64,000 nucleotides of DNA, taken from Sequoia sempervirens (taxonomy: Eukaryota > Streptophyta > Pinopsida > Cupressales > Cupressaceae). Positions 1 to 12,900 of this stretch are shown one piece after another; the first letter of the stretch is position 1; each line of letters begins with the position of its first letter. The notes under the pieces were generated by a model. It was not told the origin of the DNA. It searched no databases and worked only from the letters and a program-made list of their open reading frames with translations. The stretch spans positions 158,480,635 to 158,544,634 of the forward strand of contig VDFB02047230.1 in NCBI GenBank assembly GCA_007258455.2, read 5' to 3'. The translations under genes were made by a program, and so were the position numbers.

Positions 1-228
1 CTATCACCACCATTTCTCTCCATCATAACTTTCCTTTAGTAATCCTTCCTTTCCATTATTGACCTTGTTATATATCTCAAGTTTCATTGCAAACAAAAGG
101 TAGAAAAAAAGGGAAAAATTCAGTCGACATTGGCATTGGAAAGTTAACAAGTGTTCCAGGCAGGTGAATTTGATTTTCAGAAAAAATTATAGGAAGGAAA
201 TCGCAGAGTGTTTGTTTGATTGTAGACA

Positions 229-2716
229 ATGGGAGGTGGTTTAATTCAAAATGAACCCATGATACATGATGTCTTATTGCAGGATGCACAATGGATGGCT
301 GAATTTAGAAATTGCAGGTGGATAGACTACTTCCTAAAACTAGATGATTTTGATGAAGATATTGCACTAGAATTCATCATGAGATTGTCTGAAGGGAGAG
401 CCATGGTAAAAGGGTTGGAAGTTTTAGCGGTTGAAGAAATAATTACAGAAGTTGCAGGGTTACTTGCTGATGGTGAAAATTACCCTATTTCCAGAGACAC
501 TAGGTCAGCTAAGGTTGAATTTATAGAGCCAAACGACCCTCCATTGAGCATAGATAAATAGGGAGTGAAGAGAATCTCTTTTCCCAATCCATGGAAGTAG
601 ATAGCTATCTATGTCATAAAATACATCACCTGTGAAGGTCGCTAGTCAAATTTACACTCTGTGCACTTTAAGCTTTTAAATCATATGAGGCACGAAAGGA
701 GGATGAATGTGCCGAACATCCTATACAACCTTCTCTCAATCATGGCAGCTAAGACTCAAAAAGGTAGGGGCAATTCTATTTCCCACCATTTTTTAATTAA
801 ATTGTTAGTTGAGAAGTCTATGCATAATGTATCTGGAATGACCTGGGAAGAATTCATAAAAATTGATCAAATTAGACCTCAACATTTGCAACCTATGGTT
901 TTACCTCAACCTTGTAGGCCTAGTAGGAGATTAAGCATGACTGAAGCCACTCTTGGTGCTTCAACCTCTGGCATAGGCCCTAATGTAAACCCTCTTGTAG
1001 TAGAGGAAACCATAGAAATCAACTATTATGGGACAAATCACTTAGACAAAGAAAGTTTTTTTCTCGACTCTGATGATGATGTTCCACTTGGAATTTTAAT
1101 AAAAACTAGGGCACATAAGAGAGGCATAAACGAAAAAAGGAAAATCCAAAAGGCAGCCAATAGAAAAAGAGGTGCCAAGCTCTAAGAAGAGAAAAGTTGA
1201 CACTGTTCATCCTGCAACCAAAGAAAAACATGAGAGTCCTCCTAGGAAAGCAAGACTAGCCAGGCCAACCTTTGGTATTGCTTTGTAGGAAATCCCTAAA
1301 TCTAGAGAAGTGTCACAAGAGGATGCAAAAGCTCCAATGGGGTAGGAGAATGTTGATGAAGAAGATATATTTAAGATGACAACAAACATAACACTGGTCG
1401 ATCTTGCTAACATTGCAGGAGAAATGGAAAACCAAGAGTATGAGGAAAATCAAGATTTCTTGCAGCAAGAGGTCCTACAACAACATATTTTGTAGAAAAA
1501 GCTAGAACAAGAGCAAGAGTAGGAGTTGCTGCAGCAACAACCCAAATTGGGAGAACAATCAGTACCCCTACAACCAAAATTGATGAGACAATCTGAATCC
1601 TTGTAGTTAGCATTAGTGCCAGAGAAGATGCTGGTAGGAATACATAATCCCCCTAATTTTTCAATGCATAAGGTTGCAATGAATTTATGGAAAGAGATGC
1701 ACAAAAGAGAAGAGGAATGGAAGGAGGAAAAACATAGATTGAAGAAGGAAATTAAAAAGAGAGATAAGGAAATTGAAGACAAAGATGCAAAAATTGCCAC
1801 CGTAAAGAAGAGGGTGGATGATATGGCAGCCTTGGTACCACATATTTTGGAATGTAGGACCCCTCCAAGGGTCTATACTTTGCATTTTAAGGAGAAATAT
1901 CTTTCTTTTAGACTATCAAGAATTGTCTTAGGTTTGAACCTTTCTATTGAGACCCCTACTAAATTTTTCAATGCTTATTAGATTGCTTCCTTTGAAATGA
2001 AGAATTTGTTGTGTGAGTTTTATTTGCATAACTATGTTGTGACTCAAGACCATGATTGGAATCCGCTGTTATATGTTGGGGATGTCCAATTAAGGGAATT
2101 TATGTCTTGGGTACAAAATGAGATTAGTTGAGGACAACAATATGGGGCTTATAAGCAAATGGAATCCAACACTCCCTTGTCTATTAGGGCCGAATCAAGG
2201 AATCCAGGGGATATTTCCAAGGAATGGAACAAAATGCTTCTCAGACCTAGCTATGGTAATAAGATTATTCCTTGGATAGAAGCAGTTTATAGTGAATATG
2301 AGGCAAAGGCAAAAGCAAGAGAGGAAACTGTGAAGAAATACCTCTCAAAAAGATGAAAAAACTTAACTAATGATCTCAAGTAGGTTGAGCCTCATTCCAT
2401 CTAGAACTATGCAACAACTCTTAAAAGAATTGATAGATATATTCACATTGGAAGGACAAAAGGGTGATTCTGGCTTCCCCTAACTTTTCAGCCACCCATC
2501 CTAATGTGGCCTATATCGAACTTCAGGTTCTACCAATATGATATTGCTGTAGAGAAACATAGATGGAGTAGATTGGACATATTGGGAGGATTCTATTGGG
2601 ATCCTAATTCACGCACATCACACTTTGATGTGGGACTGTTGTCAGCTGCAGATTTCAGAGCATTGACCAAGCCTAAGAACAACCCTTCCCCTGCTGGAGG
2701 ACCAACAAGACCTTAG
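229..2716 (+). pseudogene. Decayed plant transposon-type gene with NLS-like motif and coiled coil
   Basis: A coding-like reading of about 830 codons begins at ATG 229. It stays in one frame to about 1180, changes frame once, and then stays in a second frame to TAG at 2714. I read about 11 internal TAG, 3 TGA and no TAA. The N-terminal part (229-560) has acidic helices such as LDDFDEDIALEF. The next part (about 560-830) resembles 'putative plant transposon protein' regions found beside LTR elements; this is recalled family likeness, unverified. At the frame junction (1177-1203) the second frame reads SSKKRKVD, a basic nuclear-localisation-like motif. A Lys/Glu-rich coiled coil follows at about 1690-1830. 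The C-terminal part (2150-2716) has no motif I recognise. A purine tract follows at once, suggesting the gene was the last one inside an LTR element. It is not functional as read. Confidence 0.5.
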
Positions 2717-2735
2717 GTTGGGGGGAGTGATGAGC
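2716..2735 (+). other. Polypurine-tract-like site and possible LTR start
   Basis: GGTTGGGGGGAG is followed by TGATGAGCC directly after the last codons of the decayed gene. This is the layout of a polypurine tract next to the TG of a 3' LTR on the plus strand. No matching LTR end or second LTR could be paired in the window, so the call is tentative. Confidence 0.3.
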
Positions 2736-3427
2736 CTAGTTTATGGTCTAGTTTTGGGTAGAACTTATGGTTTATTTTCTAAAGATATCATGGACATTGA
2801 TAATTAAATGTTGATACTTTTTATGATATTTCCTCAGAACTATTTACATTGGGCTTAATCTTATTTCTACAAACCTTTAATGATAATGGCATGTTATATG
2901 GACTGTCTATATTAATTTTGCATGTGATTAATGAATGTTCCTTAGGGTGGTATAGATATGAAATTATTGTGTGTACTAAAATTTCCATGCAATCCCCGCC
3001 TGCCCCTCATAGGTCCAGGTCAGGTGGATGGGTGGGGACGGGATGGCAAGGCATCGGGTTTGGCTTGGAGTCACAAAAAATTCCAATTTGGTAGAATTGG
3101 TGTTCCTTGTATGGACTTTGTTTGTTAGAACTTCTGGTTTAGGTTGTTTGTTGGGCTCAGGCTCTCTCACGGCCACCTAGGTGCACGCACGGCACCTTCC
3201 CCATTTCTTTGCGGACGTGCCGAATTTCCTTAATTAATGATTGATTTCTAGTCTAGTTGACGGGGGCTGTATTTCTACTTATGCCAAGGACAGTTTGCTT
3301 CGCCATAATTTTGTTTCCATATGCGATGTCTAACGGATCATTATTCAGGGTTTTTATTAAACTTATGAAGTCCGTTCCTAAGCATGGGCTCTGCATTTTG
3401 GTTTTTTCCTTTGTGTTTTTGTTGCAG

Positions 3428-4039
3428 GGTGCGACTGGAAAATTCCTGACAATGGAGAGACAGTCGAAGTCGAAGTTTACCATTCTCATCTCGGCAGAAG
3501 GTCTTGAATCCTTCGGTGTTGATACTCCTGTTTCTTTAATGGCCACGGAGAGGCAAATTGCCTTTCGTGAGGTCACGGACCAGCGACTAAAGCGCATCTT
3601 GCTCGTGGATGATCCGGCATCGGTTGCTGCTGTGAAGATGGTCCTTGGTGAAGGACACTTAGAAAGGAAAGAATTCGCCCACGACAATGCTCAAATTTCA
3701 TCCAGGTTTCTTGCCATGCTCCTGGATCTTGATACCCTAAAGACAGTGGCCAAGGAATTGATGGTGTGAATGTTCTGGGAAGACTTTCTTGGCGGCCTCG
3801 AAATGACTTTGAAGGCGGCTTTTACTGGTAAGGGTATCCCGCGTCCTGCAGACCTAGCTTCTCTATGGGAATCTGATGAAGCGGTCAAGGTTTATCCTTT
3901 TCTTCTGGATCTCAAAGGACCCGCATTATCTCGGCACCGAAAGCTTGCAGATGTGGCAGTGGAGTTTCTGAAACGTAAAATGAAATTAGTGCCGGTGGAT
4001 GGAACGGAATGGGTGGAAGGTTTCATTTGTTTTGCAGAG
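3428..4039 (+). pseudogene. Exon-like ORF with one in-frame TGA, function unknown
   Basis: An open frame is preceded by a good acceptor (TTGTTGCAG ending at 3427) and followed by a donor (GAG then GTAAAC at 4040). The first methionine inside it is at 3452. The frame is broken only by TGA at 3767-3769; the next codon is ATG and the frame continues, so roughly 195 codons would otherwise be open. The product would be soluble, with acidic and amphipathic helices and no membrane segment or metal motif that I can see. I do not recognise the family. Base composition is more GC-rich and gene-like than the AT-rich surroundings. It may be a captured or duplicated exon of a host gene. If the TGA is real and not an error, the copy is dead or is two short ORFs. 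Confidence 0.45.
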
Positions 4040-4299
4040 GTAAACGGTTTCTGGTGAATTTGTGGGGTATTGGTTATTGTCCGTCTGGTTTGCTAGCTCT
4101 TGTCTTGGTATTCGTTGTATCTACGAACTTGAGCTATGGTTTTTTGGCTGTTGTGGAGGTTAGGCCTATGTTTTATATCCTTCGTTTTCGTTTCTCTTCC
4201 TGTTTGGAACTGTATGGAGCGCATCCTTGTTAGCTTCTTTTTGGTTGTCTGATGGTTATCACTGAAATATTTCCTTCGTAGTAGACGACTGTAATTTTC

Positions 4300-4870
4300 T
4301 TTAAATATCTATAAAAATATCACCTTACGGATCAAAAATAAAATTTCCATGCAAATTTAATTTGAGGATGCTAAATTGAGGAAGACACCGCTAGTTGGGC
4401 ATGGACCATAACGTCCAGCCAAGGAATCGCTCAAAGGTCAAAGGAGGTTGACGACAAAAGATTCCCCATGCAAACTAAATGTAACCACCTTGTAGTGGAC
4501 TTTAATGATGTTGAGAAAATGTAGGCATTACGGTTGTGCTAAATCTGCACTTGGACCTGCATGTCTGACCGAATTCCATGCATGCATAACTGCCGCTGCT
4601 CCACTTTCTTTGTTTTTCATAAAAGGCATCCTCCCAGTTCGTGGAGTTGACTGCCTTGTCTAGTTGATAGTATAAATAAGGATATGATGCTCCTTCTCTA
4701 GAGGTTGCACAATTTGATATTGTACTTGCATTCTTGAATTTTTAGATATAGTACTCTTTTGTACGAGCATGATTTACAGTGAATGAAATAAATTTTTGAG
4801 TTTGAGCATTTGAGTTTTTATTAGTTTTAGAGGATACTTATCCAAGGGGGCCCACTTGGTGAGTAATCCA
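4300..4870 (+). promoter_or_regulatory. LTR-like promoter and poly(A) region
   Basis: A TATA-type box (TATAAATAAG, 4671-4680) is followed about 110 bp later by an AATAAA signal (4787-4792). This spacing is typical of the U3-R-U5 part of a plant LTR. The ends were not located, so this may be a solo LTR or the 3' part of one. No coding sequence is visible from 4300 to 5600. Confidence 0.3.
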
Positions 4871-5399
4871 TCCTTTAGTTTGGTACATTAGTTTAGTATT
4901 ATTTTATGTTTAGTAATTAGTTAAGAATATGGCATCGACTGTTCTTGCAACCACTAGAATTCCATTATGTGACTATTCCTGCAACCACAGTAGACAGAGT
5001 AGTGTCCTGTTTGTTTGCCTAGATTTTCATCTTTGTTATGCATTTCAACTTAACATGGTTGTTGATTGATGATTAGCATTTACGTCATTCCTTTCTAAGC
5101 AATTTACTTTCAACATTGTGTCTTTCTTAGCTGTAGAAAGAAAATGGCTACTTTGAGTTCCTAGTGCACATACTGTGTTAGCCCATTTCAAGTTCACGTC
5201 CATGGGTTGACAAGTTAAATGCACCTTCATGATGATTGAATGACTATTTAGTTTAGATGTCCAACCTCTAAATCACAGCTATAAGAACTTAGTTGCTAAC
5301 TCATTGTAGGAGACAGACAACTTCCCTAACTTACGTCAGCTAAGTGTAATGTTAAGAAATCCAAGGAAAGAATGACGAGGACTGTGAGGCCTCTCAATC

Positions 5400-7150
5400 A
5401 CTCTACAGGCCCAAAATATAAGGGGCTAGGTGAGTATTTTTTAGGTCTAACACTATGTCTCAAGAAGCTCTCTATCCGAGGATGAAAGTGCAGTCCATTT
5501 TTAAAGTGTGTTGGCGTCTGTACGACCAAATAACAGTAAAAACAAGGTCAAACCAATAAGACTAGCTAATGGCCCAACGGACTAACTAAAGGTCCAAAAT
5601 GATGTGATTAAGTAAATGAAATACTCTCTAATATTATAAAGAAAATATGCAAGAGTGAAGAGAGTAAGGAGGATCTCACCAAGGAATTCGTTCGCCAGTC
5701 GATCCCTTGAGAAGCATGTACTCCTACACACAAAAAGAGAGGAGAAGGTTTGGTGGCTGTATAGGGGTCTACCTTAGTGAGACCCTTGTTTAGGTGTTCC
5801 CACCTCCATGGACAACCAAAGAATCGAGATAAAGGAAATAATGTAGTAAAGAGAAAAGAAGCACTACAAAACAATGTTATGCTACTAAACCAAGTGATAG
5901 AGGAGAGGAGAGGGAAGCTTACCACCTCCACCAAGAGCACTCAAGGTTGCTTGGGGGAGAAAATGAGAGTACTTGATCCTCTACTACAATGGTGTGGTCT
6001 CAAACTTGCTCTACCAAAGTGATGGAGTGTTGCTTTGGCTGCAATGGAATCCTACTTGAAGCTTGAAGAGGATGCAAAAGAGTGTGTTGAATCTTATGGA
6101 GTGAGTGTAGAAGATTAGAAGAAGTTAGAATGCATGTTGAAGGGATGAATTTGAAGGAGGAATAGAGAAAAATGGCCATATTCGGGTTGGTCGAAAAAGG
6201 GGGCATTACAACTTCACATCTAATGAGAAAAGTAACACCTTTATAGGTTTAGCAGCAGGAATATGCTAGGGATGTAAGTGTGCCACACAGATGTCTACGT
6301 GCCGTGTGGGTGTCCTCGACGGAAACGCCTCCACCGATGCTCAAAATAGACACCAAGGGGGATGCAAGTAGCGGGCTTAGGTGAAATTAAGCCTCCAAAC
6401 TTGGTTTTCTAAGGTGGATAAAGGAAAAAAGGGGATTTGCACATGGGGTGCAAATTCACTCTTATATAGGAAGATACCACCATGCGTACTCCAGGAAATA
6501 TTAATTTAAGAGTCTTCTTCAAGAATTTTGTTCCACAAATACCAAATTTAAATTTCCCAATATATGAATCTCATGATAGAACTATCACACTTAGTTATTC
6601 TAAAAAAGGAGCAACTATAATAGAGTCATTGATTTAATTAACAAACCAGAGTAGAAATTTAGTTCCAACAATCAATCACAATAAATGTATATTTTCATTC
6701 AACAATCAAAACACCAAAATCACTAACTTATATTGTTAACACACTAGCACAACCCTTGAAGTAGGACTGTCGCCAAATCATCCAAGGAATATCTTTCAAT
6801 TCTAGAGATGATATTCTCTGTGAGAAGAGAATCCTGTCCTCACAAAGTTCTAGATGAACTCCAACCAAAAACCCTGTTTCACAAACCAAATCCAAGCCCC
6901 TCAAATTGCTCCAAAATGTTCTTTTATAACTTTGGCTTTGGCCCTTGGTTTGCCTTTGCTTGTTCATATTTCCATTCTCCTTTAAATTTCAATTGTGACT
7001 TAATTTCAAATTTGCATTTAATAAGTCACATAAATATAATATTATTTAATTACCAATATTTCTTTCTCAATTAACTTTTGGAGGTAAAATATTAAGTAAT
7101 TAAAATAATATTATATTTTTTTCCATGTAGTGAAAAATGGGACATTACAG
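5400..7150 (-). mobile_element. LTR debris with two TGTAATG-type ends on the minus strand
   Basis: Two similar ends read GGGCATTACA (ending 6210) and GACATTACA (ending 7149). On the minus strand they start TGTAATGCCCCC and TGTAATGTCCCA, a start I associate with conifer LTRs (from memory, unverified). A minus-strand TATA box, CCTATATAAG, lies at 6471-6480. The ORFs of up to 110 codons here show no domain and I treat them as chance. The partner ends were not found. Confidence 0.3.
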
Positions 7151-7370
7151 TCTTTGTTTTGTCCATCTTGTCTAAAAATGTGATCCAATGTAACAACCGT
7201 TTTGAATTCTTCCCATAGTAGCTTTGCGCCAAGTCTCCAATTAAATGTACAAGGAAGTTTCCAAAATTTTCAACTAAAACAGGAATGTTTCGAAATAAAA
7301 ATTAAAGAATTAAAAAATAAAATAAATTAAAGAATCAATATATCTATTAAATTTAAATCTATTAAATAAA

Positions 7371-7560
7371 AAATTAAAGAATTAATTTATTTGATTTAAT
7401 GGATGTTTCTAAATTAATTTAAATCTATTAACAAGGAAATTTCCATTTCCAATTTAAAAATTAAAGTTAAAATTAAATTAAAAATTAAAGAATTAATTTA
7501 TTTAATTTAATGGATGTTTCTAAATTGATTTAAATCTATTAACAAAGAAGTTTCCAATTT
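7371..7560. repeat. AT-rich direct repeat, two copies
   Basis: A block of about 78 bp beginning AAAATTAAAGAATTAATT at 7371 recurs at 7482, 111 bp later, with few differences. The sequence on both sides is AT-rich and shows no gene. Confidence 0.6.
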
Positions 7561-7746
7561 TTTTGAATTAATTTATTGATAACTTAAAAATAATAATACT
7601 TGTACAAATTATTGAAACCATTAAAATAATACTATAAAACATTTATAAAACATTTATTGGAACCATTAAAACAAAGAATACTTTAAAACATTATTGTATT
7701 ATATTAAAAGAAAGAATACTGTACAATTTATTGAAACCATTGAAAG

Positions 7747-8430
7747 AAGATGATACAACGATGTTATAAACTCGTCAATTCTTATTTATACCCACATCTT
7801 CCCACCATTAAAATCAAATTGTGCTCCAGTTTTCAAATTTTAGTATGAATGAGGGCCTATATTATCCAAGCATACCATTTTATAGTTTTTTTAATTGTGT
7901 ATCAATTTGCATTCTTACAATTGGTCTAAGTTTTGTTTTAATTTATTCATCCCTATTGTTTTCCAACCAACTATGCATTTAGCTTTAATTTAATTTTTAA
8001 GTTTTGTTTTAATTTATTCATCGCTGGACACTTTCTTTGGAACTCTCAACATTTTTTGGTGCAATTGCACGAGCATAGGAGCTTGCTAGTATGAGCTTGT
8101 CAACAAGATTGTCACACATTTGTATAATTGACAATCTTGTTGACAAGCTCATACTAGCAAGCTCCTGTGCTCGTGCAATTGCACCAGAAGATGTTCATAT
8201 TTCCGAAGAAAGTGTCTAGCGATAAATAAATTAAAACAAAACTTAAAAACTTAAAAATTAAATTAAAGCTAGATGCATAGTTGGCAAGAAAACAATAGTA
8301 ATGAATAAATTAAAACAAAACTTAAACCAATTTTGTGTTCTTAGATAATATACACTCTCATTCTTTTAGAAGTGGGAAGATGTGGGTATAAATAAGAATT
8401 GATGAGTTTATAACAATGTTGTATCATCTT
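7747..8430. mobile_element. Foldback (long inverted repeat) element
   Basis: The two halves of this 0.68-kb segment are inverted copies. The outer ends match (AGATGATACAACGATG on the left against CATTGTTGTATCATCT on the right) and similarity continues inward with indels. The innermost 55 bp (8059-8113 and 8130-8184) pair with one mismatch around a 16-nt spacer (8114-8129). No ORF lies within it. It is best read as a foldback or MITE-like non-autonomous DNA element. Poly-A/T at the ends prevents a clear target-duplication call. Transcribed, it would give a long hairpin. Confidence 0.7.
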
Positions 8431-8579
8431 TTTTTTTATTCTTTTTTAGTTTTTTATAAAAAGTTGTTTCTAAGAGGCACAGGTTTGAAGGCAACTTTCT
8501 ATACTATTGCTTTCAACTCAGTGATCTAGCACTGCATTTAATGAATATAGAAACTTGCTTCAAATTTAAATAGAACATT

Positions 8580-9030
8580 TCTAATGTGAACTGTTTGAAA
8601 TTTACAATTGTTTAAAATATTTTCTAATTTGAACTTGCCTTTAATAATATTTAATTTTGATTTAAAATTAAATAAAATATTTCTAATTCAAACTATTTGT
8701 AATGTACATTTATTTAAAATATTTCCTAATTTGATATAAATACTATAATATTAAATAATTATATAATATTATCATTTAATAATATTATAAATATTATTAA
8801 TATGGAAACATTACAAATATTGCTATTTTCATAATGGAAACTTGCTTCACAAATAAATTAATATTATTATTTAATAATAATATAAATATTTTAATTTACA
8901 ATTGTTTAAAATATTTTCTAATTTGAACTTGCCTTCAATAATATTAAAATTTGATTTAAAATTAAATAAAACATTTGATTATTTGTAATTTACAAATATT
9001 TAAAATATTCATAATTTGATTTGTTTTTCT
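8580..9030. repeat. AT-rich duplicated block
   Basis: The segment around TTTACAATTGTTTAAAATA at about 8600-8680 recurs at about 8895-8970 with small changes, separated by AT-rich DNA. No coding sequence is seen from 8431 to 9056. Confidence 0.5.
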
Positions 9031-9056
9031 TTTACAATTGTGTTGGGGTAGGGTGC

Positions 9057-9200
9057 AATCAATAAAAAATCATTACACATAGAATGTAGATTTTTGTTAG
9101 ATAAAGTAATATCTAAAATATGATGTATTAGATTTTTATATTACTTTTTCTAATAAAAAATCTACATTCTATTTCCGTGAGTAATAATTTTTTATTGATT
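9057..9200. mobile_element. Hairpin MITE of about 144 bp
   Basis: The ends AATCAATAAAAAAT and ATTTTTTATTGATT are inverted. The inner arms (ATAGAATGTAGATTTTT against AAAAATCTACATTCTAT) also pair, with a short AT-rich spacer. There is no ORF. Size and structure fit a stem-loop MITE; the superfamily is unknown. Confidence 0.6.
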
Positions 9201-9286
9201 TTTTTAATTATTTAAAACAGTTTTACTAGTCAAATTAAATTATACTAAGTTTGATGTTTTTTTTTAATCGGCGTGATTGTTGATAG

Positions 9287-9346
9287 ACTTATTCGGACCC
9301 TGATTTTTCGGAAGATGAAGAGGACGACAGTAACGGTGGTGCTTAA
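9287..9346 (+). other. Possible short acidic terminal exon
   Basis: After GTTGATAG a short frame reads an acidic tail (SDPDFSEDEEDDSNGGA) and then TAA. It resembles the C-terminal exon of an acidic nuclear protein, but nothing upstream joins to it. It may be chance or 5' leader of the next gene. Confidence 0.2.
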
Positions 9347-9925
9347 ATTAGAAGTTGACGCTCTGCCGCTTTATTTTTTTTTATGTATTTCTTTCTAATT
9401 TGGCTGCAAGATTATCTCCGAATCTGTTTCTGTATTCATTGCAATTTAACGCCTTTCAATTTCAATTTATTCCTCTCTAATTTGCCTGCAAGATAATCTC
9501 CGAATCTGTTTAAGCGACATGCAATTTCAGACTAGCAAAGAAGCTCACAGCTATTAATCCTCCTGAATTATGAACTGGATGAACCTAGATTTATTTCATT
9601 TTTGTTTTTCGATAATTCAGTGGTACGCCACAGGTTTGGAACTCGCGACTTATTTGTTTTAGGTTTTCATTGCTGCAGACTCCCCTTATAAACTAGGAAA
9701 AAGAGTAGACAATTAAACGACTTAACATAAGTGTGAAAAACCCTGATGTTAGGCAATTTCTGTGAACCCTAATCTTACGAGGACAATTACCTGTGCCGCT
9801 GATAGAATTGATTTGTGTCACCAATTTTACATGTCTCTGTCACAATTTCAGCTCATGCGTTTGCTTTTGCTTTCAAGTTATTCATGGCATTTATTTAGCT
9901 GATGTTGCATTTTATGATTTGGCAG

Positions 9926-12900
9926 GGGTGTAATAGAAGAGAAGGAAAAAAGCCTGTAGAATTTGTAGGGAATTTTTCATACAATATAATGGCTGCTGTT
10001 TCAGAGTCTTCTGTTTACGGTAAGTGTATGCTTAACTATGTTTAGCTACAGGGACCAAAAGTTTTTAATTTGCTTTATAACTGCTTCTTGATCATGTATA
10101 TCAAAGTATAGCTACTTTGAAACATGGGATACTTAAGTCACCTGGAGGTGTGGGTTTTACCATTTTCAAATAGTTTTCGGGAGTACTATGATTCAATGCA
10201 TTCATTGTGATTTTGAATCTTTGAGTCTATCTGATTGGAACATTTAACGATTTTCAATTTTGAATTTTAATCTTTATAAGAAAGTTTATTTGGGGGCCAT
10301 GCATCATTACAGTGAACTACATACATTCCATTTTAGAGTGTAATGAAATATGGTGTACTATAATTATACTTTATTATAGATGTAACACACCTTATCTGAT
10401 CAACTGGATTTGAAACTTATTCAAATCTTCATAATGACCCATTGCTGCCAAATTTGAAATTTATTTGGTTCACCATAATGATCCATTTCTGTCAAATAAA
10501 CCTGTCTTAAAAAAGAGGTGAAAACTAAACATCTTTGAATTTCATACCAGTTGCTTGCCTCAAACATTCAAATCTGTAATGATAAACAGCTTCTGGTCTT
10601 CCAAATACGTTTGACATATGTCTAATGTCCAATACATTTCGTTAAATAATTACTTCTGAGTTGTAAGCCTATCTTCTTGAATATGACCATCCATAGTTGA
10701 TGAGACCAATTTTAACTAGTTACTTTACTATTCAATTTTCTGAGGCTTTAGAGATTGGCAATCATATAGAAGATATAGGTGGATCTAAGCAGACGGTTGT
10801 GAGCTTGATGGATTACATGCTTAAGGTCGCTATCTCCTTTAATGCATCTCCAAAATCATTCTAGTGATGATTTGGTCACCTTCATTTAAAGAAGGTAAAA
10901 TTAAAATAGTATTCTGGATTACAAATGGTCTTAAGCTGTCTGAATGTCACCACTTTCTTGCCTGCTTGCTATGGCACATTCTGTGTTTAATCACATTTGA
11001 AAACATTGATATGCTCCCTGTAATGGTTGGCTTATAATTACTCTTTTGAATGTTTCTCTCCATTTGACTTCTTTAAATCTGACAAGTCTTGTTGGAGAAT
11101 TCCTTGATTCTTTTCTCCCTCATCGGATAAAACAGTGCCAGAATTTGTAGGAAACATCAGATATGCTTAAATTGGTTAGTAGCGATTGTATTCTACTCAT
11201 TATTATCTGTTTATTGTGGAAGTCTTATTCCATGTACCACAGTTTGTATTCTTAAATGCATGTCTACAGTATAAGTACTCATTTCAACAACATTAATAAG
11301 AAAAAAATCCTTAAAGAGGATATCCAAATCTTAAGTTCTTGAACAAGTTGAGTAAACTTGCTTGGATGCCTGCATCAGCTTCAGAAGAATATAATCAGTC
11401 ATGGCAATATTATAAGCACTGCACTTACAGCTTCTTTCCTGCCAAGTAAAATATTTTCATCACGACTTTTCGTTTCCTCATCTATTCTCATCTTTAAAAG
11501 TAAGAATTCAAAATCAAGCAGTTCAGTTTTAGATATCGTTTTGGCCAAGGTTTTCAAGCTTTCTAGCTGGGGTTCTGTTTTTTATTTTCCAAAACTTCGT
11601 TATTCGGCTCTATATTAGCCAAAGATTAGGCACAAGCTTGATTTAAAACATTTAAAGATTGGCTGGATTCTATAACCTTTGTTTTTTGCTCTGTCACCAC
11701 CTTTTCAAATGTAAGCTTCTTGAATGTAATATCATTTGCAGCCAAAATCTTTCAACATGTGCGATTGTTGAGAATTAATGGAAAATTTTGCATCGTTTAG
11801 ATTGTTCATTGTAGAGCTTAATTTAGGCTTTGCACTACTTCTTATGGTTCTAGCTCCTAGGTTTGAATGGCTGTTCACAAGCTATGTACCAGCAGTAAAC
11901 TACTAATCCTTTTCCATACCATGTATTGGATTTGAATTATTCTTATTTTGCAGGCTTGACTGCCATCATACCATTTCTTTGAGAAATTTTTACAACACTC
12001 AATCTGATGATCTTCCTTTCCAATGACATGTAGAAGTTCCAGGCTTGCATGTGCATAACATGCAAGAAGAAACATCATCAATTAATGGCTGGGAAAATCT
12101 CAGAGAGCAAGTTGCATCAACATTTTGTGAATGTAATTGCCAAGGTTCATGGTTGGGGAGAGCAACTGTGAAAAAATGCTTTGGATGTTCCAGGTTGAGA
12201 GAGGCTGAGAGATGTGGCAAGGTTAAAACAGGAGGATTGCAGTCAGATCGAGGAGGTCCAGGCAAACATTGCATGGGTTTTAGAGTAGAGGAGGAAGAGA
12301 TAACCCAAAACATAAAACGCCAAGGTTCACAGTTGGGGAGAGCAACTGTGAAAAGATGCTTCGGATGTTTCAGGTTGAGAGAAGCTGAGAGATGTGGCAA
12401 GGTTAAAACAGGAGGACTACAGTCAGATCAAGGAGCTCCAGGCAAACGTTGCATGGGTTTTAGAGTAAGGGAGGAAGAGATAACCCAAAACATAAAATGC
12501 CAAGGTTCACGGTTGGGTAGAGTGACTGTGAAAAGATGCTTTGGATGTGGCAAGGTTAAAACAGGAGGATTACAGTCAGATCGAGGAGCTCCAGGCAAAG
12601 GTTGCATGGGTTTTAGAGTAGAGGAGGAAGAGATAACCCAAAACATAAAATGCCAAGGTTTACAGTTGGGGAGAGCGACTGTGAAAAGATGCTTCAGATG
12701 TTCCAGATTGAGAGAGGCTGAGAGATGTGGCAAGGTTAAAACAGGAGGATTACAATTAGATCGAGGAGCTCAATGCAAACATTGCATGGGTTTTAGAGTA
12801 GAGGAGGAAGACATAACCCAAAACATAAAATGCCAAGGTTTATGGTTGGGGAGAGCAACTGCGAAAAGATGCTTCGGATGTTCCAGGTTGAGAGGGGCTG

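Noticed and set aside
5608..6022. Overlapping ORFs on both strands of up to 110 codons
   Set aside because: No domain, low-complexity content, and the region looks like LTR sequence.
11999..12733. Antisense ORFs opposite the 180-bp repeats
   Set aside because: They exist because the repeat length is a multiple of three; the sense strand has splice sites and a plausible protein context.
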